64,000 nt of DNA from Megaustenia siamemsis (lineage: Eukaryota > Mollusca > Gastropoda > Stylommatophora > Ariophantidae). Positions 38,330-49,040 of the stretch are shown here, one piece after another. The notes under the pieces are model-generated. The model searched no databases, was not told the DNA's origin, and was given only the letters and a program-made list of their open reading frames with translations. The stretch spans positions 77,822,965-77,886,964 of the forward strand of contig JAVIAB010000124.1 in the NCBI GenBank assembly GCA_032433765.1, read 5' to 3'. The position numbers were made by a program, and so were the translations under genes. Within the stretch, counting starts at the first letter, position 1. Each line of letters starts with the position of its first letter.

Positions 38330-39010
38330 TATCTTATTCCACTTCATGAAGTTACATGCTGATGGTAGAAGATCATACATGGAACTAATTATGTTAGTTA
38401 GCTGCAGAGTTGTATGGCCTTGGGCGTCGTAACAGACAGTCGAAGCAACCATGATAGGTCAGTAGTTTGGTAAAAATGTTAGTGTCTCACGCTGGATTTG
38501 TCCAGCTAAACAGCTTCTCCCGTGGCTGAGTCTGTCAACACTGGACAGATAGATCTTTGTCCTGCCATTTGATGTTCATAATCTTTCAAAGGCAATGGAC
38601 ATAAAAGCTGTTTAACCTTTTCTCCTGCCCTGCATAGGTAGTCCAAGTTTCCATATAGAAGTATACTAAGCATACACCTTTGGTAAATTTGAATTTTAGT
38701 TCTGAGTGTTAATTTGGTGTTGGCCCATGCTCTATCTTTAAGTTTACCAAATGTGGAAGCTGTCTTTCTGGTCTGTGTTTATAGACTGCTTGAGCTTATT
38801 ATGCACAGTAAAACCAACTCCATGTAGGTGAGGCTGCTCAAGCCCCTGCCAGAAAAAGATATAGTTTTTCTCCCTGACTGAACCACAATCTGCAAGCCTT
38901 GTTTCCTGGAGGGCTGCAATATCAACATGTAGTATCTACAGCTCCATGTTGATGAGGGCTGTTTTCCTTATGTTTTTTTTGCATTATTGAGGTGGTTGTT
39001 ATTTAATCCA
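38330..39010 (-). mobile_element. LINE endonuclease-domain fragment
   Basis: The minus strand from about 38,935 reads DIAALQETRLADCGSVREKN, then YIFFWQGLEQPHLHGVGFTV. This is the N-terminal part of the AP-like endonuclease of RTE-type elements (ALQETR is the first catalytic block). The frame breaks after HNKLKQS and continues as decayed homologous sequence to about 38,380. It is the only endonuclease portion recognised in the window. Confidence 0.78.
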
Positions 39011-40130
39011 TGACACATGGTCCTAATGTTTCATGTACTAAATATGACAGATGGTTTTTTTCCTTCTGCTGTGTCCTAACAAACTGACATTTCTATTTGT
39101 TTGCTATCCCTATATGCAAGGCTATCACTAGAATGTAGCACAAGGTATTCAACCAATTAGGCCAGCAGCTTGTAGCTATTACTTAATTGTTTTACTTTTT
39201 GGCCCGCTCTGATGTCACAGATAAGTCTAGCACTCTTAAAGTATGTGTGCTGGTTTCTAAGATCTCATCTCAAGAAGACAATCACTAGTTGGGGCATTCC
39301 AAAACAAAATACAGGTGTCTTAGCAGTCTGCACCTGTCTGCTATCAGTTAAAATGTGTTTGCAGTTGCCCATCCGAAATGACCAAGTAGAATGTTATATT
39401 ATGACATCTGAACTCTGCCTTTCAAATCTTCATGCAAAAAAAAAAAAAATTAATTCATTACTTTTCCCAAGAGACCTAAACCGATACACAGACATATGTT
39501 AATCACTAAAATAAATAAAATAAAATTGCAACATAAAGCTGCCAACATTTATAAGTCATTAAAATATAACCATCTGCTAGCTACCATAACAGCTTGGAGC
39601 ATTAGGACAGAATTTTCAATAACATATTCTGTTTTTTAAATAATAGACTACAGCTTTATTTTGTTTGCTGCTCATTTTTAATATTTTAATAAGTGAAGTG
39701 ATCTTATAACATACGATGTAAGAAGTGAAATCTCATATTTTTTGGTGTCTTTAAAGTTATTTAAACTAAAATATACACTTTTTTTTAGTTCACAGAAATG
39801 GGGGGGGGGGGGGAAGGGACTCCTTGATAATATAGGTCAAAAGGAATGATTAAAAGTACAAAATATATCAAGAAAAATTCTAAACCATTTGAAATTATGG
39901 ATCACATGAAAGAATAGGCATGTAAGGCTGGCATGGTTTCACAACATTTAAAAAGACTTTCTTAATTGTAGGCTTTCTTTTGCTGTAGAAGGTACAAATT
40001 AATGATATAAAAGAAAATTAGACAATACCCCAAAATAATTAAAGTAAAAAGAGACAGCAAATTTTATAAAATGAAAAAAACAAATTGACAAAATAAAATG
40101 AAAGCAGTAATAATAACTGTATGAGAGCTC
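39010..40130. other. Intron sequence, nothing specific recognised
   Basis: AT-rich intron between LINE debris and HEATR5B exon 7, with an A run at 39,436, a 13-base G run at about 39,800 and no conserved frame. Confidence 0.5.
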
Positions 40131-40132
40131 AC

Positions 40133-40285
40133 CTGTAGCTGGCTCTGCTACCAAAGGACTGGCTGATGTTCCCAGTCGAAGCACCAGGCAGCCAAGCTCA
40201 TGCAGGGCACACACTAACACATGCTGACTAACTGACAGATCTGATCCCAAACCTTTCCCTTCAGACACTTCTACTGTGGCCTCAC
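40133..40285 (-). CDS. HEATR5B: HEATR5B visible exon 7
   Basis: This 153-nt exon completes a Gly codon, adds 50 codons and leaves one base. It encodes EATVEVSEGKGLGSDLSVSQ and then HVLVCALHELGCLVLRLGTS, matching the family segment SQHVMVCALQELGSLV. The less conserved first 18 residues correspond to the variable linker in vertebrates. The acceptor is AACAG and the donor GTGAGC. The DD83E transposon lies in the intron between this exon and exon 6. Confidence 0.93.
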
Positions 40286-40680
40286 CTGTTTAAGAATAAA
40301 TATGTAATAGATAATGTGAATCATCACCATCTGTGCCTTTACTTAAATCTTGAATCTTAAACACTTAATCACTCTATCTCTTACTACATGAATTTCAACA
40401 ATTTTAATCATTTTTTTACCAGTTACTAGGCAATACTCTGTTGTAAGTTTAATACAAATCACTAGTCACAGCCACAAACATTTTTCTATGCTAAATTTCT
40501 TGGTGTACATTTTAACACAAATTTTAGCTTTGGTTTAATCCTTTAGGATAAGGATCCAGTGCTCACCCAGTTTTTTAAAATGGGTACCGGAGATTTTTCT
40601 GGGAAGCAAAAATAGTCTGGCATGATACCAACCACATCACCCAAAATTGTGCAGTCAGTCATGAAAAAATATGGTTACTA

Positions 40681-42792
40681 TAGCTCGTTTCAAATCATCT
40701 GCCCAACTTCAAAACGCTATTACTTTCTAACCATTTGTTAAAAACTTTTGAAATTTTCTAAATGTTATTAGAATGCAAAAGACCCTTTAAATGTATATTT
40801 AACAAATATCTTGCAGCTGCAGTTTTCTTAAAGCGGCGATATTTCTTTGATGTTTGTCAAAATTGTAAATTGTGAAGCCCTAAAGAATAGAAATTACCGT
40901 AGTTGCTGGTCTATGATTAATTTTCACTAGGTAAAGGCGTGGCCGTAATGGGGAAATAACTAGATAAAACAAAACACCAGGAGAATTATTGTCTGCTCAG
41001 TTCGAGGACGGACGAAAATATCAAGGTATACCTGTATGTCCAATTTTCATAGTTGTGTGGTCCTGAAAAGGACCGTTTGTTGAACTAACTTAAGGTAATA
41101 TAGGGGCCAACATTGTGGGGGCTATATACTTTCATTCTGAATCAGACGAGTCTAAAAGATTAGTAACTGTTTGGGGTTGAACATTCCACAAACCATCATT
41201 TTTCAAATATTCCTCTTCCTGTTTTAAGACATGGTCTTCACATTTAGCCCAATAATCTTTGTCTATATTTAATAAAGCGAGATTAGCAAGAGTCTTTACA
41301 TCGCATATTTTGAATGTTGTATTTTCATCTGCCACTTGTCCTTTTAATTTTGCCCAGATTAGTTCTATTGGATTTAAATGAGCATGGTAAGGTGGCAGCC
41401 TCAAACTTATATGACCATGCTCTTGGATAATCTTATCTATTTGAAAAATCTTTGTCCTTTGTTTTTGCTTTACTAGAGATAGTAATTCAGGTTTTAAGTA
41501 CATGTTATTAAATTGTATGTGCTCCTTTGTGAGCCATATCTTAATAGCATCTTTTGTACTGGATGACGTCGGGACTTTATCTTCAAGTGCAACAATGTTG
41601 TGGTACGCTGCATTGTCCATTATTAGGCAAGATGGTCGATCTAGTGATGGGAGAACAGAATTTTCAATCCAATGTCTAAATATGTGACCATTCATCTCAG
41701 AGTGATAATCCTGATTGTCTATGGATTTTGAAAGAAAAATGAGCTCTGCATTCTGTATTAGTCCATGTTGTCGACTACCTGCATGAGCAATTATCAAGCG
41801 CTGTCCTTTGCTGCTAGGTATTAATCTCTTAATCTTTCCATCTGATGACTGCCATTCCCTTTGGTTAGTGTGGTGAGCATTGATCCATGTTTCATCCAAG
41901 TACACAATATCATAACCTTGCTTGCGCACCTCTTTTACTTCACATAAGTACTTGCTTCTCATGACTACTATATGTGGCTTCTCACAGATGATGTTTCGTC
42001 CATTGGAATACTTTCTGAATGTAAAGCCTGCAGCTCTCACATTCCTCCATAATGTAGACTTTGATATTTCAATACTGTTGTTCTTTTTCAGCGATACTTT
42101 TAATTTTCTTATTGTAACAGTTTCATTCATACCCAACATTTTGCGAATTTCACTTCTAATAAGTTCACTGTCGAAATTATCCAACATTTTTGCTCTTCCT
42201 TGTGATTTTGTATATTTTGAACATTGACGGTCACGTGCTTGAATCCAGCGATTAAATGACCGTTTAGATAAATCCAAAATGTGTCTTGTCCTATTCTCAG
42301 GGTTTTCTAAAGAATGAAATAATCTTCCTCGTTTAGCCTCTTTGCAAAAATAGTCATACATTTTTATTGCATTGTTTTGTAAACTGCAGAATTTCATTTT
42401 AAGACTCATGATAAATGTTATCGTTCCACGTCTTCGCCGCTGAATCAACGGAAATGGAACACACAATGCCTCATGTTTTCTACAAGTGTCTAATTGTGTC
42501 AGAAAACCACGGGGAAAGCGTGCAAATACGTCAATTCTACCGTGTATGGATTTGTACTCGCTATTTTTAGTTTAAAATACTGTAAACATTAAGTTTTTAC
42601 TACATCAATGGGTCGTTATAAATTTATATAAATCAAATAAGCAACAATAATAACCAAATGTTTTTTTAATGAAATTAATTCCCTGTTGGGTTCTAATCAT
42701 TATAACTTTACACGCAAATTTTGAAAAAATTACAAAAAGAGATTAAAAAGATATCGATTTTAAAAGTTGGGCACATGATTTGAAACAAGCTA
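40681..42792 (-). mobile_element. DD83E (Sailor-like) Tc1/mariner-superfamily transposon
   Basis: This 2,112-bp element has ~29-bp terminal inverted repeats starting TAGCTYGTTTCAAATCAT and running to CCCAACTT with two mismatches, and a TA duplication at 40,679-40,680 and 42,793-42,794. It encodes one long transposase. The spacing between the second Asp and the Glu (83 residues) fits the DD82E group named Sailor rather than classical DD34D/E Tc1/mariner. A second copy starts the window. Long open frame plus intact ends suggest recent activity. Confidence 0.9.
41132..42466 (-). CDS. DD83E transposase
   Basis: The 444-residue frame catalyses cut-and-paste transposition of its element. Residues ~60-150 form a helix-turn-helix DNA-binding region (KRSFNRWIQ, then SLKKNNSIEISKSTLWRN). 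The RNase H-like catalytic triad is D191 (VYLDETW), D284 (CLIMDNAAYHN) and E368 (HLNPIELIW). Between the second and third residue is an 83-residue insertion, and PPYHAHLNPIE is typical of the IS630/Tc1/mariner superfamily. The frame's first codon here is TTG; the first in-frame ATG is about residue 20, and coding similarity with the window-start copy extends upstream, so the true start is unsettled (non-AUG or a spliced 5' part). Confidence 0.88.
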   Translation of the reverse strand: MCVPFPLIQRRRRGTITFIMSLKMKFCSLQNNAIKMYDYFCKEAKRGRLFHSLENPENRTRHILDLSKRSFNRWIQARDRQCSKYTKSQGRAKMLDNFDSELIRSEIRKMLGMNETVTIRKLKVSLKKNNSIEISKSTLWRNVRAAGFTFRKYSNGRNIICEKPHIVVMRSKYLCEVKEVRKQGYDIVYLDETWINAHHTNQREWQSSDGKIKRLIPSSKGQRLIIAHAGSRQHGLIQNAELIFLSKSIDNQDYHSEMNGHIFRHWIENSVLPSLDRPSCLIMDNAAYHNIVALEDKVPTSSSTKDAIKIWLTKEHIQFNNMYLKPELLSLVKQKQRTKIFQIDKIIQEHGHISLRLPPYHAHLNPIELIWAKLKGQVADENTTFKICDVKTLANLALLNIDKDYWAKCEDHVLKQEEEYLKNDGLWNVQPQTVTNLLDSSDSE

Positions 42793-42815
42793 TAACACCA
42801 TATTCCTCATATGTC

Positions 42816-43200
42816 TAATAAGAAATGGAGGGAATATTTGCTTGTATTTTTGACTTAAACTCGTAACTTCTCTGGGCTAATGCTCTTTATGATTAGAGAA
42901 TGTACACGCCAAATATTACTATGTCCCCATTAACAGCATGTTCATGCTGACAGACATTCTCTCCTCAATTTAATTGATAGTTTGACAAGTTTTAGTTAAA
43001 CAAACAAAAAAAAAAAGGTCTAAAAAGCTTGAGCATGATGATGGCATTATGTGGTTCACAATTTGAAATCTGATAATTCTGTGCAAACCAAATAATTTAA
43101 AATTATACAAGTTTCACGAAAACAAGCCAAAGACATCTTCAGCATAAATCAGTCAGAATTTTAAAACTATTTACTTATGAACATTTACAGTGAAACTTAC
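42816..43200. other. Intron sequence, nothing specific recognised
   Basis: AT-rich sequence between the split SINE and HEATR5B exon 6; no frame or repeat was identified. Confidence 0.5.
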
Positions 43201-43450
43201 CAATTGTGTTCATTTGTTTGACAATCACTTGGCAGATTTCCTTGGCTGCAGCAATCTGTGCCTTCTCTCCTAACATGCCACCAATTACTGTGCGCATGAT
43301 AAACTGGACACACTTGCGAGCATACACAGCATCCACATGTGACGGTGTAGCTCGTGTGTTGGCAGCCAATTCTAGAACATGTGTCAAGAATACTGAGATA
43401 TTTCTCTCCAGCCACAGACCACCCATGCATTTAATGAACTCCACATAAGC
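43201..43450 (-). CDS. HEATR5B: HEATR5B visible exon 6
   Basis: This 250-nt exon (83 codons plus one base) begins [17 protein letters not shown] and contains [23 protein letters not shown] and [14 protein letters not shown], which are among the most conserved stretches of the family. The acceptor is AATAG and the donor GTAAGT. It joins exon 5 in phase 0 and exon 7 in phase 1. Confidence 0.95.
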
Positions 43451-43788
43451 CTATTGTAGACACAAAATAGACATTTTTAAGTGCCTTGCACAAACAAAAG
43501 TCAGTACATACATAAGCAAATATGTAATAAACAGATGGTTACCTTCATTTCTATAGAGTGTAAACTATCTGGTTAAATTTACTCTGCATCAAAAGATGTC
43601 CAGTGACAAACCTTTCTTTAACACTGCAGGGAGTGAATTATTCAACTTCAAAATACAAGGCCAGAGCATTTTGCGGTGAGAGGGCCAGTGCTTTTCCTCA
43701 CTGTTATTCATTTTCCATAACCCATCAAGCCAGGATCCATTTATTTCAACTGTGTAAAATGGAGAGTATCTTGCTGCGATTGATCCAT

Positions 43789-45600
43789 TGAGTTATTTGT
43801 GGGTTATCATCATTGTACTGTGAACATGGTTATGGAAGGCCCTGGTATCACAGCAAACGAATTAAAATTCATAATTGCCTAACCGCCCATGCTAGTAGAA
43901 TCATCCGAATTACTATCTCATCTCCCAAACAAAGAAAGGTAGCTGTAATCCCCATCATAGCAGTCTCAGCACACGCCAAAAGACATAAGGTGAAACCGCA
44001 CAGAAAGTGAACACAGCCATCTGTTCTCCATCATACGATATCATCATTCATCGTAAACAATCAACATTCATCGTAAACAATCAGAATATCGAAATATGAT
44101 CAAAACGGATGAAACACCAAGCTCACAGTGTGCACAGAGCACTTAACTCAGTAGCACCTGCAACAAGCCGGACTTGGAATATGAGGAAACTGCAACAAGA
44201 AACACTTTTCAGACATAGCCTTTAATGATTCATGCCGCCTATCCATCATTTTGACTGGAAGCTTACGTCCTCCTGAAAATGACGATCGTCATATCTTTTT
44301 AAATGTATAATGCTTGATGATGCTAGGACATCTCCTTGACTCAAAATCCGAACATATGAAACACAGTAATCGGACCATCCCCATCGCACATCAAACTGTA
44401 TGACTGTATGATCTCCCTGCAATGTGAATTTGTGAAATTATTAATCCCTTCTGACTAACATGAACCTCCGGGAGTCACCACGGTACTGCAAAGTCACGCA
44501 TGAAACTCCATTCCGCCCTTCACCACCAGCATAAAGTTGTTCTAGGGACATACAATCAGCCGTTGTGATTACGCAGCGCACACAACAATGGCTACACCCA
44601 TAAAATCCCAACTACTCTAACAAATGCAGCCAACAATGCACAAAAAGATGATGCACAATCTCTAAAGTGAATACTGTGAACATGTGCATAGGTACTCAGA
44701 TCCACCTCCTCAGCAAATCCTTCAGCCACCAGCAACAGACGATGCCAGCTCTGTGTTAGTTGATAAGTCCTCTTATGTGTGCACTAAGCCTATCATTTCT
44801 GGCTTTGTCTTAGCATCTTTACTCCAATCTCTTTCATCCCAAGGAGTGACATGGACTCATGATTGTAAAAGTCCTGTGCCCTTCCAGCAGAGAGGGCATT
44901 AATGGTATCCGCTTGATCTATTGGTTGACAATTTTTTATGACAGCACAGCTAGCTTGCCTGTCTGCTCTTTCATTTTTCTGTACTCCAGTATGGCTGGGG
45001 ATGTAGACAAAGGTTAGACATATAGTAGACATATTGTTGACTTTCACAATGGGTTGACCCACAGCCAGCAAATGGAGCCCACCTCCCCTTTCCTTAATAT
45101 AATCATCAAATCACTTAGTATGCAAGACATTTTTTCATTTCATATGCCAACCAATATACCCATGATTTGCTTCTTTTAAGCATGTCACATTTCCCTGTGT
45201 TGGGCTGTTAATTTAGATGGTCCTTATCTGCAATCTCCAGATCTTGATTCTGTCATTCATGGTTAAAAATTAAGAAGCCACCTCATTGCTACACAGGGAG
45301 TGTCTCTCATACACCCTATGATAATGCACACATTGCTTCATTTTGTACTTTCTCTAGCCTGTCGATCTGCATTGTATTGACAGTGAAGACTCCTGGGACA
45401 TATTTGACTGAAGCAAGGACCAGTCTCTGGAATAAAAATGTTATGTAGTCTCTGTTCAATTTTGGCAGATGCAACGACCTTCATGGTGGCTAGTCCTTTG
45501 CAGGTTTTTGCTATCACGTGGTCAACATGGTCCCTAAAACACAGACTATGATTAAACTTGACCTCTTGATCCAATCCACATTCACTTTATTGCCCAGAAT
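43789..45600 (-). mobile_element. LINE E with RNase H, interrupted by repeat Y
   Basis: The minus strand encodes an RT C-terminal part near 45,575-45,340 (FRDHVDHVIAKTCKGLATMK) and, from 45,030, an RNase H block (YIPSHTGVQKNERADRQAS, the conserved H and D positions of jockey/I-type RNase H), followed by a Cys-rich tail. Repeat Y interrupts the 3' end at 43,829-44,671. Frames are broken. A short second copy is at 58,453-58,815. Confidence 0.82.
43829..44671 (+). mobile_element. Dispersed repeat Y, complete insertion
   Basis: This 843-bp sequence is bounded by a 13-bp duplication TACTGTGAACATG (43,816-43,828 and 44,672-44,684). Comparison with the second LINE E copy (58,490-58,520) shows the uninterrupted site. 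It matches 20,845-21,560. It has no terminal inverted repeats, no A tail and no conserved frame. The long duplication argues for LINE-driven insertion rather than an LTR or TIR element. Confidence 0.82.
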
Positions 45601-45920
45601 GAGTGCTACCATCCTTTCTACAAATATGTTACAATTTCATTTTCAAAGTGACTGTAAAATGGCCAGTAAAATTTTATTTGAAATGCAAATTTTGTAATTT
45701 CTTCTTAAGTAATAAAAAGATTCAGTGAAACCACTTAATTTAAACTCTATAGATTTTCTTCTAAGATTTTAACCCTATATTACGATTCCATCATAAAAAT
45801 CCCCACCTCAAAATACAAATACTTGAAATTTGGGGTCAAGACAAAGAAATGCATGAAAATGCAAAGCTGCAGTAAAGCTGATTGTAAAGGAGAAATGAAA
45901 AGAATGTAAAAAAAAAAATT

Positions 45921-46249
45921 GTATGGCTAAAGCTTTATGTAATTAATGAACAACACAGTTTAACAACTTTCTGCTCAATAGGCCTTCAGCAGGAACAAAC
46001 AACGCATACACAGATATGTAAGTAAATCAAATTAGCCCTACATATTAGTTAGCTATGGTGGGCTACTTTTATTTACTGTGTGTGTGTGTTTTTTTTTTAT
46101 TTGTTAATTTTATCTACATATTAATTATGTATGGCTAATTTTATTTACTTACATATCTGTGTGTGTTGTTTATTCCTGCTGAAGGCCTATTGAGCCGAAA
46201 CATCCTTCAATTGTGTCATCCATTAATTATGTAAAGCTTTAACCATACC
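45921..46249. mobile_element. Palindromic element, ~330 bp, nested in P2
   Basis: Left arm GTATGGCTAAAGCTTTATGT and right arm (minus) GGTATGGTTAAAGCTTTACA stay similar for roughly 100 bp, including GGCCTTCAGCAGGAA. The same termini bound 13,637-14,831. Confidence 0.78.
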
Positions 46250-46329
46250 ATTTTTTTTTCCTATTTTTTTTTATTTCTTCTTGAAATTTGACAGTTTGCT
46301 GTGCCCTAATCCCAACTTCTGATGACCCA

Positions 46330-46750
46330 TAAGTGTTGAATTTGTTTTCTTTGATGTTGAAGTTGTTTTCTTTGATGTTGAATTTGTTTTCTTTGATGTT
46401 GAAGTTGTTTTCTTTGATGTTGAATTTGTTTTCTTTGATGTTGAAGTTGTTTTCTTTGATGTTGAATTTGTTTTCTTTGATGTTGAAGTTGTTTTCTTTG
46501 ATGTTGAAGTTATTTTCTTTGATGTTGAATTTGTTTTCTTTGATGTTGAATTTGTTTTCTTTGATGTTGAAGTTGTTTTCTTTGATGTTGAAGTTGTTTT
46601 CTTTGATGTTGAATTTGTTTTCTTTGATGTTGAAGTTGTTTTCTTTGATGTTGAATTTGTTTTCTTTGATGTTGAAGTTGTTTTCTTTGATGTTGAATTT
46701 GTTTTCTTTGATGTTGAATTTGTTTTCTTTGATGTTGAAGTTCTTTTTTT
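46330..46750. repeat. Minisatellite, 18 bp unit
   Basis: About 23 copies of GTTTTCTTTGATGTTGAA with the last bases alternating between AATTT and AAGTT. The frame is open on both strands (a Thr-Ser-Lys-rich repeat on minus) only because 18 is a multiple of three. Confidence 0.94.
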
Positions 46751-47269
46751 CAAGAGCGTCCTAAAAAGTACAATGCATTACAGAAGGGGATTGTTTTGTT
46801 TTTTATAAATAACTTTTGACAATTTTCAAGGAATTATTTATTAACTTTTTTTTTATGATGGGGGAAATCTCCTTGGTCATCTGTGAGACATGAAAGAAAC
46901 CTTCATGACATATGAGAGACAGAGAACAATTCTTAGAGGGAGCCAAACATTACTGCTGGTTCTATAGACTTACAGTGACTGTGTTACTAGACAACGTATC
47001 ATCTTCAGTGGCCACGTGCAATCCATTCGAATTTCAGGCCATAAATCTAACTAACCCTGGAAATGATTACAGCATCTGATTCCTTTGTGTCTGCCTGGGT
47101 AAATACACAACTGCGCAGCAAAAGTTCAAAGAAATTACTATTTTTTTAAAACTCCAAATGTTATATTTAAATGGTAGTAATTTTTATGACGGTATTGTGA
47201 AAACATGACCCACAGCTAGGAATCGTAATCTACATTGTTAATGAAGAATTTGGCTGAATGAAAACTCAC

Positions 47270-47427
47270 ATGAGTTATGCCCACTCTGATCTCCCTGTTG
47301 ACAGGATTAGATCCCTTGATCATTTCTCCCGCTGTAGAAGTCTTCAAGAATCCTCCCAGGGTTCCCTTGTTGAAGCCAGAAGCCAATATAGCCAAAACAT
47401 CCTCCAGGCGAGCTGGCTTTACTTTTG
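47270..47427 (-). CDS. HEATR5B: HEATR5B visible exon 5
   Basis: This 158-nt exon completes an Ala codon and adds 52 codons, beginning KVKPARLEDVLAILASGF and ending NPVNREIRVGITH. Human has the equivalent of a Gly-rich FLKSGGEMLK stretch; here it reads GGFLKTSTAGEMIK. The acceptor is TTGCAG and the donor GTGAGT. It is closely bracketed by piggyBac-like elements: one TTAA starts 45 bases upstream of the exon and the other ends 28 bases downstream. Confidence 0.94.
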
Positions 47428-47476
47428 CTGCAAAAAAGAATAACCAATACATGAAGTTAGCATATGACAACATTAA

Positions 47477-47578
47477 CCCTAGATTAAGATACCATTGTAA
47501 AAATTACCGGATCAAAACACTCATTTTTACTACAGTATCGTAACTGGGGGAGTTACAGATAGGTATTGTAATCTAGAG
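47477..47578. mobile_element. piggyBac-like mini-element P3
   Basis: This 102-bp element lies between TTAA at 47,473-47,476 and 47,579-47,582. The left end is CCCTAGATTAAGATACC; the right end on minus is CTCTAGATTACAATACC. It is a strongly deleted relative of P1/P2 and starts 45 bases upstream of HEATR5B exon 5. Confidence 0.82.
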
Positions 47579-47879
47579 TTAATACAACATTAACAATCTA
47601 AAACTACTTGAGCATCAATGCTATTGAAATAATGACAGTAAAAGCAACATAAGTTTTGAGAAATGTAATACATCTTGGTTTTCACTGTAGCTAATGTTAT
47701 TGATCTACTTTTGAGTTTAAGGTTTAATAAATATGGCAAATGCATGGTATGAAGAACAGCAATAAGGAAATATACAGAGAAGATTTGAGTCAAATGAACT
47801 GGAAATGACCATGTCAACCAGAAAAACAGACAAGATTACACCAAGTTCATCTGGAAGGATACACCAGAAACTCACAAAC

Positions 47880-49040
47880 AGTCTATAAATTGTTGAGTAC
47901 ACAGACTATATATTGTTGTGGACAGTCTATTAATTGTTGAGTACACAGACTATAAATTGTTGAGTACACAGACTATAAATTGTTGTGGACAGTCTATTAA
48001 TTGTTGAGTACACAGACTATAAATTATTGAGGACACAGACTATAAATTGTTGTGTACACAGACTATAAATTGTTGAGCACACAGACTATATATTGTTGAG
48101 TACACAGTCTATAAATTGTTGAGTACACAGACTATAAATTGTTGCTGACACAGTCTATAAATTGTTGAGTACACAGACTATATATTGAGGACACAATCTA
48201 TAAATTCTTGAGTGCACAGACTATAAATTGTTGTGGACACAGTCTATAAATTGTTGAGGACACAGACTATATACTGTTGAGGATACAGACTATATATTAT
48301 TGAGGACACAGACTATATATTATTGAGGACACAGACTATAAATTGTTGAGGACACATACTATAAATTGTTGAGGACACAGACTATAAATTATTGAGGACA
48401 CAGACTATAAATTGTTGAGGACACAGACTATAAATTGTTGAGGACACAGACTATAAATTATTGAGGACACAGACTATAAATTGTTGAGGACAGAGACTAT
48501 ATATTGTTGAGGACAAACTATAAATTGTTGAGGACACAGACTATAAATTGTTGAGGACACAGACTATAAATTGTTGAGGACACAGACTATAAATTGTTGA
48601 GGGCACAGACTATAAATTGTTGAGGGCACAGACTATAAATTATTGAGGACACAGGCTATATATTGTTGAGAACACAGAATATAAATTATTGAGGACACAG
48701 ACTATATATTGTTGAGGACACAGACTATAAATTATTGAGGACACAGACTATAAATTGTTGAGGACACAGACAATAAATTATTGAGGACACAGACTATAAA
48801 TTATTGAGGACCCTGACTATATATTGTTGAGGACACAGACTATAAATTATTGAGGACCCTGACTATATATTGTTGAGGACACAAGACTATAAATTATTGA
48901 GGACACATACTATATATTGTTGAGGACACAGACTATATATTGTTGAGGGCACAGACTATAAATTGTTGAGGACACAGACAATAAATTATTGAGGACACAG
49001 ACTATAAATTATTGAGGACACAGACTATACATTTTTTAGC
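47880..49040. repeat. Minisatellite, ~23 bp unit
   Basis: About 50 copies of TTGTTGAGGACACAGACTAT plus AAA, with variants TTATTGAGGAC and TGAGTAC. The first 250 bases use the TGAGTAC form and the later part the TGAGGAC form. Confidence 0.94.

Larger units (their letters stand above)
40545..42815 (+). mobile_element. tRNA-SINE 1 body split by a DNA transposon
   Basis: Left part 40,545-40,680 (GGGTACCGGAGATTTTTCTG, then ATGAAAAAATATGGTTACTA) and right part 42,793-42,815 (TAACACCATATTCC) join across the transposon into the SINE 1 body. The intact order is seen at 25.5 and 33.6 kb (rc GGTGTTAGTGACCAT). The head is truncated. Confidence 0.75.
45773..47237. mobile_element. piggyBac-like non-autonomous element P2
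   Basis: It is bounded by TTAA (45,769-45,772 and 47,238-47,241), with left end CCCTATATTACGATTCC. The right end read on minus, CAATGTAGATTACGATTCC, keeps the family word. Its interior matches P1 (31.2 kb) in the right third, and it carries a palindromic element and an 18-bp minisatellite. At 1,465 bp it is about twice P1. Its right TTAA is 28 bases from HEATR5B exon 5. Confidence 0.78.

Noticed and set aside
46271..46753. 160-residue Thr/Ser/Lys repeat frame and its opposite-strand frame
   Set aside because: Product of the 18-bp minisatellite inside a TTAA element; no codon bias, no flanking gene structure.
47880..49040. CRISPR-like array of short repeats
   Set aside because: Repeats are contiguous with no unique spacers, imperfect and in an animal intron; it is a minisatellite. 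The same applies to the 64-bp array at 61.8 kb.
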